Origin: Thiomicrorhabdus sp.
GTDB lineage: Bacteria > Pseudomonadota > Gammaproteobacteria > Thiomicrospirales > Thiomicrospiraceae
NCBI RefSeq assembly: GCF_963677875.1
Contig: NZ_OY782570.1
Coordinates: forward strand, 62,001-126,000
DNA: 64,000 bases
Direction: 5' to 3'
Numbering within the stretch: position 1 is the stretch's first letter; each line of letters opens with the position of its first letter. This document shows, piece after piece, positions 35,901-45,223 of this stretch. The notes below the pieces were generated by a model, which worked only from the letters and a program-made list of their open reading frames with translations, did not search any database and was not told where the DNA came from. The position numbers were made by a program, and so were the translations under genes.

Positions 35901-36401
35901 GGGTGGATTCAAGAACTTTGCCGGGCCATCGAAATTCCGCGTGAAACGGTGGGAAAAAGCGAGTTCGCTTCCGTGGTACGCTTTATCTGGCCGGTGAATC
36001 AGAAAGGGATGCAAACATTATCGAAGCAATCCGCGTAGAAAAGCGTGCGCATTATCCTGATCGTCATAAAATGTGTCGCCCTATTGGCGAAACTCTTCTT
36101 TCTTCTTCTAACTATGTGATAAGTGTTTCCGTAAATTGCTTTTTTGATCTTTTCTTCTTTCGCTTTTGGGGGGTTGATCGCGCCGTCGGCTGCGTGTCGT
36201 GTCTTTCCCGTTACTCCGGATAAGCGGCAAGAGCATTTTTGCCTCACGCTTTCCTTTTTTGTTCCCCTTTTTCGCTTTCGCTCGTCTATTACCATGAATG
36301 GGATACTTTTCAGGTATGTCTCTACAGATTTCAGCGGGCTGCATTTAAAACACAAAAACAGTATTTGAAATCTCTCTCATTGACGAAAGAGGAAAAACAA
36401 C
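35901..36401. other. 500-bp interval before the iron locus
   Basis: No credible gene in either strand. It should contain the promoter for the PepSY-reductase gene. I looked for a Fur-box-like repeat and did not find one. AGAGGAAAAA at 36389 is the ribosome site of the next gene. Confidence 0.5.
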
Positions 36402-38869
36402 ATGAGCTTTAAAAAGGCTTGGTTCCAACTGCATTGGATTTTGGGAATCACAGCCGGCTTGATTCTGATGGTAGTCGGAGTCACCGGTGCGACCTTGTCG
36501 TTCGAAAAAGAAATTCTCAAGGTTTTAAACCCCGATCTGGTGAAGGTGACACCGGCAAAAGACGCTGTTGCCTTGACGCCGGAAGCGTTATTGCAGCGGA
36601 TTCAGCAGAACCATCCGGACAGAAAGATTAACGGATTAACCCTGTCGAAGGATCCGTATGAAGCCGCAAAAGTGAACTTTGCCGTAGAGGGAGAAGGCCG
36701 GAGGGCTCGAAAAGGCGAAACGCGATATGTCGATCCGTACAACGGTACCGTCCGTTGGGAAGAGGAATTCGGGCATGAATTCATGCATACGGTCGAGAGC
36801 CTGCACCGCCGTTTATTGAGCGGCGAAGTCGGAAAACAGATTGTCGGCGCTTCTACCATCGCTTTGATCATTTTGATTTTAAGTGGGCTATACCTGCGTT
36901 GGCCGAAGACCTGGACCAGTTTGAAGACCTGGCTGACCTTCAATCCCCGTAAAACCGGACGCAGCTTTCTTTCCAGCCTGCATGCCGTGGCGGGCACCTG
37001 GGCATTGATCTTTCTTCTGTTGGCATCCTTGACAGGGCTTTATTGGTCTTACGACTGGTATCGGGCCGGACTGTATCAAATCAGTGGTGTTCCTCAACCG
37101 GTTCGAGGAGGGCCGCCGAAAGGGGCTAAAAATACCGAAATGGCGCAGGGAGAGCGAAAGCGTCCCCGGCGAGGAGCGCGTTTCCGGCAAACGCGAGAGA
37201 GCAGACGTTTCACCGAAACAGAATTTTGCCGAAGTCGCTCAGGTCTGGCAGGTATTTGAACGGCAAATGGGCGAGCATGGTTATTCGACAGCGACCTTGC
37301 GTTTGCAGAAACGTCAGGGAAACTATGAATTTTTCTATTTGGATGCGGCACCTCAGCACTCGCGGGCGCGTAATAAACTGGTTTTAAATGCCGATCAAAT
37401 GCAGGTTGTCAGCCATGAGCGTTATGCCGACAAGCCGCTGAACGAGCAGCTGATGTCGAGTATTTTGCCGTTGCATACCGGTGAATATTTCGGGATGATC
37501 GGGCGGATTCTGATGTTTGTGAATGCTTTGGCTCTGCCGCTGTTCGGAATCACCGGCATTCTGCTTTACCTGGATCGCCGCCGCAGTAAAAAGCAACGGC
37601 GTGATGCCCGCAAGCAGGCTGGCTTGCCTGCAATATCCGTAGAGCAGGCGGATACGTTGATTGTGTATGCGACTCAAAACGGCCATGCGGAACGCTTGGC
37701 GTGGTTGAGCGCTCAAATGCTGCATTCCTCCGGCAGGACGATCAGTGTATGCAATCTTCAGGATTTACGGGGTATGCAGTTGAACGGAAAATCGCTGGTT
37801 CTGCTGATCGCTTCAACGTTTGGCGAAGGCGAAGCGCCGGATAGCACCCGTCGGTTTGCCAAAGCAATGAAGCAGACTGCAGAGTTTGATTGCGCACCGG
37901 ATTATGCTGTTTTGGCACTTGGCGACCGCCATTATGAGTCATTTTGCGCTTTTGGTCTGCAGTTGGATGAATGGATGCGGCAAAGCGGCGCGCAAGCCCT
38001 CCGCCCATGCATTACAGTCGATAAACTTGATCCGCAAGCCCCCCCCCCCCCCCCCCCCCCCCCTGCAGGTTTGGCATGACTTCCTGGTTGGGCTTGGTGG
38101 CGATCGTCAGGTCTCTCTGCAAACGCAATCGGATCAATGGCGACTGCTGGAGCGAACTCTGTTAAATCCGGGCAGTCAGGGGATGCCGACTTATCATCTG
38201 AGCTTCGAGCCTGATCAGGCACAAGAGACCGATTGGCAGGCGGCCGACGATCTGGTCGAATTGGCTTATGACGGGATCACCCGTCAATATTCGATTGCCT
38301 CGATTCCCGACAGCGGCTCCCTGCAATTACTGGTTCGCCAGGTACAGCTGGAAAACGGAAAGCTTGGTTGCGGATCGGGCTTCTTGACCGATGGCCTGAA
38401 ACCTGGCGACTCCGTAAACCTTACGGTACAGGCGAATCGCAGTTTCCACCTGGATAAGGAATCTGACGCGCCTCTGATTCTGATCGGGAACGGCACCGGT
38501 CTGGCCGGGTTAAGAGCGCATTTGTTACAGCGTATTATCCACGGTCATTTCCGCAACTGGCTGTTTTTCGGCGAGCGCAGCCGTGCGCAAGATCTCTATT
38601 TCGGGGAAGAATTGCATGCGATGTTATCAAACGGGCATTTAGCGAAGATGAGTCTGGCTTTCTCCCGTGATGACGGCGGTTATGTTCAGGACCAACTGGC
38701 GGCTTTGTCTGAAGAAATCCGCTCCTGGGTGCAGGAAGGGGCTTTCATTATGGTCTGTGGCAGTGCGGATACGATGGCCAAAGCGGTTGATGAAGCCTTG
38801 CAGACGATTCTGGAGAGTGATTACCGGCAACTGGTCGAGTCCGGCCGATATTTGCGCGATATCTACTAA
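36402..38869 (+). pseudogene. PepSY-membrane / flavodoxin / FAD-NAD reductase fusion, two net +1 shifts
   Basis: When its shifts are repaired this encodes about 814 residues: a PepSY_TM part (early GITAGLILMVVGVTGATLSF; periplasmic PepSY region; later SGLYLRWPKTW and FLLLASLTGLYWSYDWYRAG), a flavodoxin-like domain (LIVYATQNGHAERLAWLS), and a ferredoxin-reductase-type FAD/NAD(P) domain (RQYSIAS, GSGFLTDGLKPGD, LIGNGTGLAGLR, FFGERSRAQDLYF). Such fusions pass electrons from NAD(P)H across the inner membrane and are linked to ferri-siderophore reduction. The frame changes between about 37140 and 37200 in a Glu/Arg-rich linker, and again at a 25-C tract (38039-38063). The reading ALQVWHDF after the tract shows the ancestral site was GCC CTG. 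It leads an operon with an exporter and is followed by FecI-FecR-receptor genes. Confidence 0.8.
38039..38063 (+). repeat. Homopolymeric tract of 25 C inside a coding region
   Basis: Twenty-five consecutive C follow GCAAG and precede TGCAGG. With 24 C (or 3) the flanking frames join; with 25 they do not. The tract would encode a run of prolines in an otherwise conserved segment. It is either a slippage-prone contingency site or an assembly artefact. Confidence 0.9.
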
Positions 38870-38893
38870 TTTTGAGCTAATTTTGAGGCAAGT

Positions 38894-40096
38894 ATGACGA
38901 AACGTTCCGCGAAAACGGGCAAGCTGGCTGTGTTGCTTGTGGTGATTCTCCTTGTGGCCGCCGCTTGGTCACTGTATTGGTTTGTCTGGAAAACCGAGTC
39001 CGGCCCGGCCACGACATTTTCCACTGCCGAGGTAGTCAGAGGTGATATTGATCATCTTGTGACGGCAACCGGCAGTTTGCAGCCGCGGGACTATGTCGAT
39101 GTCGGCGCACAGGTTTCCGGCCAGTTAAAAATTTTGCATGTTGAAGTCGGTTCACAGGTAAAAGCGGGCGACCTTCTGGCGGAAATCGATCCGACTGTAT
39201 TTCTGGCCAAAGTGGATGAGAGTCGCGCACAGTTGCGCTATCAGAAGGCGCAGCTGAAAGAAAAACAAGCCAAACTGGAACTGGCAAGAATCAATGCCAA
39301 GCGTCAGCAAAGATTATTTAAAAAGCAGGCGACGACCGAAGAGGCGATGCTGACTGCCAAGGCCGAGCTGGTGGCCAATCAGGCGCAGATCGAAATGATT
39401 CAGGCGCAGATCGATCAGACCGAATCCGGTCTGCGTGCCGATGAAGCCAATCTCAAGTATGCGCAGATTTATGCGCCGATGGATGGAACCATCGTCAGTA
39501 TTTCCGCCAAGCAGGGTCAGACGTTGAACGCTAACCAACAAGCGCCGATTATCCTGCAGATTGCTGATTTGACGACCATGACGGTGCAGACTCAGGTTTC
39601 CGAAGCTGACGTTTCCAAGCTGCAGCCGGGAATGGAGGTTTATTTCACGACCCTGGGCAGCGGCCAGAGACGCTGGCAAGGCGTGCTTCAGAAAATCGAA
39701 CCGACTCCGGAGGTGGTGAATAATGTCGTACTGTATAACGCTTTGTTTGAGGTACCGAACCGTCGGTCGCGTTTGATGAGCCAAATGACGGCACAGGTCT
39801 TTTTTGTTGTGGATGCCGCCAGAGATGCTTTACTGGTTCCCGTATCGGCGTTGAAGTTCAAACGGCCCTCGAGAGGCGGGGTACGAAAAGCGGATGTCCA
39901 GCTTTTGAAAGTCGATGGCAGTAGAGAGACACGTGAGGTCGAAGTGGGGGTTTCCAACCGGGTTCAGGCCCAGATTCTTTCCGGCGTTGCCGAGGGAGAG
40001 GTGGTCATTACCAACAAAGCTGCCAAGCGTTCCGGGAATAAGACCTCGGAAAAGGGGAACCGTCGCATGGGACCGCCCGGTCCGAGATTGGGGTAG
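38894..40096 (+). CDS. MacA-type periplasmic adaptor (PvdR-like)
   Basis: A 400-residue membrane fusion protein. An N-terminal membrane anchor (about residues 11-31) is followed by the lipoyl/barrel halves (ATGSLQPRDYVDVGAQVSGQ and IYAPMDGTIVSISAKQGQTL) around a long coiled coil (about 105-185, rich in Lys, Glu, Gln and Ala). It bridges a MacB-type ABC transporter to an outer-membrane channel. Intact. It starts 24 bp after the PepSY gene and ends 3 bases before MacB. Relation to siderophore export is inferred from the FecI-FecR-receptor neighbours. Confidence 0.9.
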   Translation: MTKRSAKTGKLAVLLVVILLVAAAWSLYWFVWKTESGPATTFSTAEVVRGDIDHLVTATGSLQPRDYVDVGAQVSGQLKILHVEVGSQVKAGDLLAEIDPTVFLAKVDESRAQLRYQKAQLKEKQAKLELARINAKRQQRLFKKQATTEEAMLTAKAELVANQAQIEMIQAQIDQTESGLRADEANLKYAQIYAPMDGTIVSISAKQGQTLNANQQAPIILQIADLTTMTVQTQVSEADVSKLQPGMEVYFTTLGSGQRRWQGVLQKIEPTPEVVNNVVLYNALFEVPNRRSRLMSQMTAQVFFVVDAARDALLVPVSALKFKRPSRGGVRKADVQLLKVDGSRETREVEVGVSNRVQAQILSGVAEGEVVITNKAAKRSGNKTSEKGNRRMGPPGPRLG

Positions 40097-40099
40097 TGC

Positions 40100-42038
40100 A
40101 TGGAGAGCAGAAAGCCCTTAATCAAGCTGGAAAACATTACACGCACTTACCGAAACGGCGAATTGAGCGTACCGGTGTTGCACGGCATTGATCTGCAGAT
40201 TGAAGCAGGTGAGTTTGTGGCCATTGTCGGCGCCTCCGGTTCGGGAAAAACTACCCTGATGAACATACTTGGTTGTCTGGATCAAGCCTCCTCCGGTCGT
40301 TATGAATTCCGTGGTGAGGATGTTGCTCTGCTGGATCACGATGGTTTGGCGCAATTACGTCGTGAAGCGTTCGGTTTTATTTTTCAGAGTTACAATCTGA
40401 TTTCGACGGCAAGCGCCAGAGAAAATGTGGAAGTACCGGCCGTTTATGCAGGCTTCCCTGCCGAAGAGCGGCACGAACGTGCAAGCACGCTGCTTGGCGA
40501 TCTGGGGTTGGGTGACCGGGTTGATCATAAACCGAATCAGCTTTCGGGAGGGCAACAGCAACGGGTGTCGATTGCCAGAGCTTTAATGAATGGCGGTCAG
40601 GTGATTCTGGCTGATGAACCGACCGGCGCGCTGGACAGCAAAAGCGGACGGGACGTGATGACGCTACTTTCCGAGCTTTCTCAGCAGGGGCACACAATTA
40701 TTCTGATCACACACGATGCGGATGTCGCCGCGCATGCGGATAGAATGATTGAGATGCGCGATGGCAGAGTCCTTTCCGACCAATCCAAACGAGAGGCGAA
40801 GATCGCTGCCGTTTCCAATCCGCACCTGCATCCCGGCGCTTCGGCGCTATCGGATATCTTCGAAGCATCTCTGACGGCATTTCGTTCTTTGCGAGCCAAT
40901 ATTTTTCGATCGGTTCTTACGCTGCTTGGGGTAATGATCGGTGTGGCGTCGGTCATTGTTATGCTGGCGATTCGGTGATGGGGCGAAACAAGCGGTGGTT
41001 GATCGAATCAGTTCGATGGGGACGAATCTGCTGATTGTCCGGCCCGGCGCACCGAATATGCGCGGCAGGAGTACGATTGCCACTCTGGTTCCAGAAGATC
41101 TTCGGGCAATCAAGGAGTTGGACAATATACTGGCGGCGGTTCCGGAAATTTCTTCGACCGTGACCATGCGTTTCGGTGATGCGGATCACCGAACAACGGT
41201 GAATGCTACTTCGGCCGACTTTACCAAAGTACGCCAATGGACGGTTGCCCAGGGAACTTTTTTAAGCCAAGAGGACGAGGAGACGTTTGCAACGGTGGCG
41301 GTGCTGGGTGAAACCGTTGCCAAAGCGCTGTTTCCCGGGCAGAACCCTCTGGGACAGTTTGTGATGGCAAACAACATTCTGTTTCAAGTTATCGGCGTGA
41401 TGTCGCCGAAAGGGGCTTCGGCGAGAGGAGACGATCAGGACGATGTGGTGTTTGTTCCTTTTTCAACCGGGAGTCTGCGGCTGTTCGGCCAGACGCATCT
41501 GCGCAATGCCACAGTGGCGGTTAAAGACGTCGATCGCATCGAAGCTTCCCAGCAGGCGATACATGATTTGCTGCTTCAGAGGCATGGCGGCATTGAGGAT
41601 TTTCAGATTCGCAATATGACGTCACTGCTGGAGAATGTTTCGGAAACGCAAAACACGCTGACGGTTCTGCTTGGGTCGATCGCAGCGATTTCACTGCTTG
41701 TCGGTGGCATCGGGGTGATGAATATCATGCTGGTCAGTGTAACGGAACGCACGCGCGAAATCGGTATTCGCATGGCCACGGGAGCCAGAATGCGGAATAT
41801 TCTGCAGCAATTTCTGATCGAGGCGGTTACGGTCTCTGCGCTGGGCGGTTTGATCGGCGTGGTAATCGGAATCGGGGTTTCACTGATTCTGCAGGCATTG
41901 GGAACGGCAATTCAGTTTTCCGTCATGCCGGTTCTGCTGGCGTTTACCTGTGCATTTCTGACCGGTCTTGCCTTCGGGTATTTACCGGCTAAAAAAGCGG
42001 CAAGGCTTGATCCGGTTGCCGCCTTATCAACCGAGTAA
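40100..42038 (+). pseudogene. MacB-type ABC exporter (ATPase fused to permease), one +1 shift
   Basis: Repaired, it encodes about 645 residues: an ATPase (Walker A GASGSGKT, signature LSGGQQQR, Walker B VILADEP) followed by the MacB permease with its first helix ([20 protein letters not shown]), periplasmic domain and three C-terminal helices ([23 protein letters not shown]). An extra C at 40973 breaks the frame: GCG ATT GGT GAT GGG is expected, GCGATTCGGTGATGG is present, and a TGA follows. MacA lies directly before it and the outer-membrane channel gene starts 4 bases after it. As read, no full transporter is made. Confidence 0.88.
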
Positions 42039-42042
42039 CTGT

Positions 42043-43426
42043 ATGCTGTCAAATTCTATGAAAACCTTCTTATTCCCCGTTGCTGTGCTGGTTTTGGGCG
42101 GCTGTTCCAATTTGCCTCAGCAAGCCGATGTGACGCCGCAAATGCCGGCAGCTTATCTCGGCACGCTGGTGGCTGACGGAGAACTCGATCGGATGTGGTG
42201 GCAAAGTTTTAATAGTCCGGATTTGGATCAATTGATCGACAAAGCATTGCAGGACAGCCCGGACATTAAAGTGGCAACCGAAAGAGTGCTGCAGGCCGAG
42301 TATGCATTGCGCAGTGCCGGCGCATCACGTTTCCCGACTCTCGATGTGTCGGGGCGCAGCGGCACCAACGGCCATTATCCGAATCGGGGCGCGTCCGAGT
42401 ATTCTGATTCGAGCAGTGTCACTCTTGGGGTCAGTTACGAGCTGGACTTCTGGCAGAAAAATGCCGCCGCAATTCGCGGCAGCGAGGCCGGATTGCAAGC
42501 GAGCCGGTTTGATTTGGCCGCCTCGCGTCTCAGCTTGGCGGCAACGGTTGCCCAGACTTATTTCGATATTCTTTCTTTGAACGAACGTCTCGAGCTGGCT
42601 CGACGCAATGTCCGTCTGGCAGAACGTTTGCTGGAAATTGTTCAAGCCCGACAGGAAAATGGAGTTGCGACTTCGCTGGATGTCAGTCGTCAGAAAACCG
42701 AGGTTTTGACCCGGAAAACGGAGATTGCCCCGCTGAAAAACCAGCTGGATCAGTCGCAGGCGGCTCTGGCTGTTTTGACCGGTAGCATCCCGCAAAATTT
42801 TCGTATGGAGATGCGGCCGATCGAGACGCTGACAATGGTTGAAGTCAATCCTGGGATTCCATCCGAGTTGCTAAAAAGACGTCCGGATATTGCCGCTGAA
42901 GAATTCCGTCTGCAAAGTGCGCAAGCTGATATTCAAGCTGCTTCGGCGGAGCGTTTTCCGCAGATTACTTTATCGGCCTCGGGAGGGCTTGCCAGCGATG
43001 TTCTGCTTTCATTGGTGAGTCCGGCCGGTTCGCTGGCTCTGGCGGCGGGGGATTTCCCAGACGTTGTTTGACGGTGGACGCAAAGAGAGTGCTGTGCAGA
43101 GTGCGGAGTCCAGATATCGGGAGAGCGTGCAGACCTATCATAAAAGCGTGTTGACCGCTTTGCTTGAAGTTGAACAGGCATTGGGCAATGTCCATGCGTA
43201 CAAATTGCAGGAACTCAGTCAGCAGGCGGCGTTGAAAGAAGCCGAGCGTTCTTTGCTATTGGCTGAATTGCGCTATACGGAAGGTGCCGATGAGCTGTCG
43301 ACCGTATTGGATGCGCAGCGCACCCTGTTTCAGGCCAAAGAGAGTGCCGTACAGATTCGTCAGTTGCGGTTGGATGCCATGGCGAGCCTGTATAAAGTGC
43401 TTGGCGGCGGCTGGAAACCTTCCTGA
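42043..43426 (+). pseudogene. OprM/TolC-type outer-membrane efflux lipoprotein, one +1 shift
   Basis: Repaired, it encodes about 460 residues of the NodT/OprM family: signal peptide with lipobox VLGGCSNL, then two OEP repeats with long helices (IDKALQDSPDIKVATERVLQ; SELLKRRPDIAAEEF). An extra G in the run 43047-43051 causes the break; with four G the frame reads GISQTLFDGGRKES, the conserved motif at the second repeat. ATG 42043 follows the MacB stop by 4 bases. It would complete the tripartite exporter. Confidence 0.88.
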
Positions 43427-43562
43427 AAAACCTGCTGGAGCGATGGTTTTGTGTTCGGTTTCGGGCGGGCGGAAATGTCACTTGAGATCGTCTTGCTCAA
43501 AGTCGCTTTGTCTTAACAAACTGTTTTGTCAATTCGGTATCGTGTACTTTGATAAATAGAAA

Positions 43563-43577
43563 TGAGATATGTTATCA
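43563..43577. promoter_or_regulatory. Fur-box-like site upstream of fecI
   Basis: TGAGATATGTTATCA matches 10 of 14 fixed positions of the Fur core TGATAATnATTATCA. It lies 32 bp before the preferred fecI start, where iron-dependent repression would act. Confidence 0.55.
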
Positions 43578-43609
43578 TTTTTATTTTTTATAAAATACGA
43601 TGTCCGTCT

Positions 43610-44134
43610 ATGTCCGAGCTTGAATCCATTTCTGTTGAAGTGCTGTATAAAGAGCATCAAAACTGGCTGCAATCATGGTTATGCCGACGTATGGGGTGCG
43701 CGTACGATGCGCAGGATCTTACCCAGGATACGTTTGTCCGGATTTTGAAAAATTCGGGAGCTTGTCTCTTATGCAAGACGCCGAGGGCTTATCTGCTCAC
43801 GGTAGCCAAAAGTCTGATGATTGATAAATGGCGGCGTGAAGAAATTGAAAAGGCCTACCTGGAAGCTCTGGCACAGCTTCCGGAAGCGACATCACCGTCT
43901 TCTGAAGCACTCAACGAAATCATCGAAACCCTGCAGACCATCGATAAAGCTCTGGCGAAACTTCCCGAAAAACCGCGTTCGGCTTTTATGATGGCGCAGT
44001 TCGAAGGTATGAAATACCGGGAAATTGCCGAAGTGTTGGAGGTCAGTGAACGGATGGTGAAGAAATATATGGCTCAAGCGATGATGGCTTGTATTCTGGC
44101 TTCGAACGAGGATGGAGCTTCTGATGGATTTTAG
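43610..44134 (+). CDS. FecI-type ECF sigma factor
   Basis: A 174-residue iron-starvation sigma factor. Region 2 (WLCRRMGCAYDAQDLTQDTF, near residues 21-40) and region 4 (MKYREIAEVLEVSERMVKKY, near residues 130-150) are clear. It directs transcription of the linked receptor gene when FecR relays receptor loading. ATG 43610 is preferred because upstream in-frame codons overlap the Fur-like site and are not conserved-looking. The stop overlaps fecR. Confidence 0.93.
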   Translation: MSELESISVEVLYKEHQNWLQSWLCRRMGCAYDAQDLTQDTFVRILKNSGACLLCKTPRAYLLTVAKSLMIDKWRREEIEKAYLEALAQLPEATSPSSEALNEIIETLQTIDKALAKLPEKPRSAFMMAQFEGMKYREIAEVLEVSERMVKKYMAQAMMACILASNEDGASDGF

Positions 44135-45080
44135 AATCGATCATCAGGTTCTGCAGGACGCTTGCGAATGGTTCATCCTCCTCAACAGCGAATCGGCCTC
44201 GGCAGAAGATTATGCTGACTGGCAGAAATGGCTGACCCGTTCGAGTCTTCACCATGAAGCCTGGAAACAAGTTGAGCAGTTCGGCTCAGGGCTTTCCGGA
44301 CTTGAAACCCTTCCGGCAAAGGCGGCGTTGTCCGCTCCCAGGGGTGTCGGGCGTCGAGCGGCATTGAAAAAATTGTCGGTTGCAGCATTGGGAATATTCG
44401 GAGCCGGCTATGCTGCACAGAGTCACTATAGCCATCAGCTGTATTTCCAGGTGCAGGGCTTTTCTGCGGAATATCGCACTCGAATCGGCGAATTGCGCGA
44501 AGTGGCGCTCTCCAAGTCGGCCCGGCTATGGGTCAATACGGCGTCATCGGTGGACGTGGAAAGTGGCATTTTTTTGAGAAATGGAGAGATTCTGCTTGAA
44601 GCCCCGGCTGATGCCCGGCAATTCCGCTCCCCGCTTTGGGTGGAGTCGGCCCATGGAACCATTCTGGCTAAAGGAAGCCGTTTTGCGGTTAGAAGCCGCT
44701 TTGAAGATACCTTGCTGACCGTGTTTGACGGTCTTGCTGAAATCCGGACACTCTCCGGGCTCACGAAACAGATTCGTTCTGGCGAACAGATCCGCTTTAA
44801 TGCGTCACAAGTGGCCGAAGTGGAAGAGGCCGAGGCATTTCGTTCTAGCTGGGTGGATGGAATACTGCTGGTCGATAACTGGTTGTTGGCGGATGTTGTG
44901 AAGGAGTTAAACCGTTACGTCGACGGTCGGATCGAGGTTGATCCCTCCGTTGCGGCTTATCGCCTGGCCGGTGTTTTTTCGGTGCGGAATATCCCTCAAA
45001 CGCTTCGCGCCATCGGGTTGACGCTGAATGTTCAAGTGGATCAGCCTGCAAAACGGAGCTGGTTGATTCACACTGCTTGA
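44124..45080 (+). CDS. FecR-type anti-sigma/regulator
   Basis: A 318-residue inner-membrane regulator paired with FecI. The N-terminal cytoplasmic DUF4880 region (ACEWFILLNSE; DYADWQKWLTRSSLHHEAW) binds the sigma factor, a membrane segment lies near residues 90-105, and the periplasmic FecR domain (SGIFLRNGEILLEA; ILAKGSRFAVRS) ends in a C-terminal STN-like stretch that contacts the receptor. ATG 44124 lies after GGAG and overlaps fecI by 11 bases. Intact. Confidence 0.92.
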   Translation: MDFRIDHQVLQDACEWFILLNSESASAEDYADWQKWLTRSSLHHEAWKQVEQFGSGLSGLETLPAKAALSAPRGVGRRAALKKLSVAALGIFGAGYAAQSHYSHQLYFQVQGFSAEYRTRIGELREVALSKSARLWVNTASSVDVESGIFLRNGEILLEAPADARQFRSPLWVESAHGTILAKGSRFAVRSRFEDTLLTVFDGLAEIRTLSGLTKQIRSGEQIRFNASQVAEVEEAEAFRSSWVDGILLVDNWLLADVVKELNRYVDGRIEVDPSVAAYRLAGVFSVRNIPQTLRAIGLTLNVQVDQPAKRSWLIHTA

Positions 45081-45189
45081 AAAATGCACATTTTTTGCAC
45101 TTTTTTGCATATTGTTTGAAAAATTTCATTTTTTCACTTCCCCTTTTCTTGTCTTCAATCGTCTTTATATTTGAGAATCTTATTAATTT

Positions 45190-45204
45190 TGATAATTATT
45201 ATTA
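45190..45204. promoter_or_regulatory. Fur-box-like site at the receptor gene
   Basis: TGATAATTATTATTA matches 13 of 14 fixed positions of the Fur core. It lies 20 bp before the receptor ATG, a strong candidate for iron-dependent repression. Confidence 0.7.
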
Positions 45205-45223
45205 AATAAAAGGGCTATTGAAA

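Noticed and set aside
38036-38070. C-tract followed by CTGCAG, like a tailed cloning junction
   Set aside because: The sequence on both sides is continuous coding sequence of one protein (DPQA then LQVWHD), so no foreign vector joint is needed to explain it; slippage or a read artefact is simpler.
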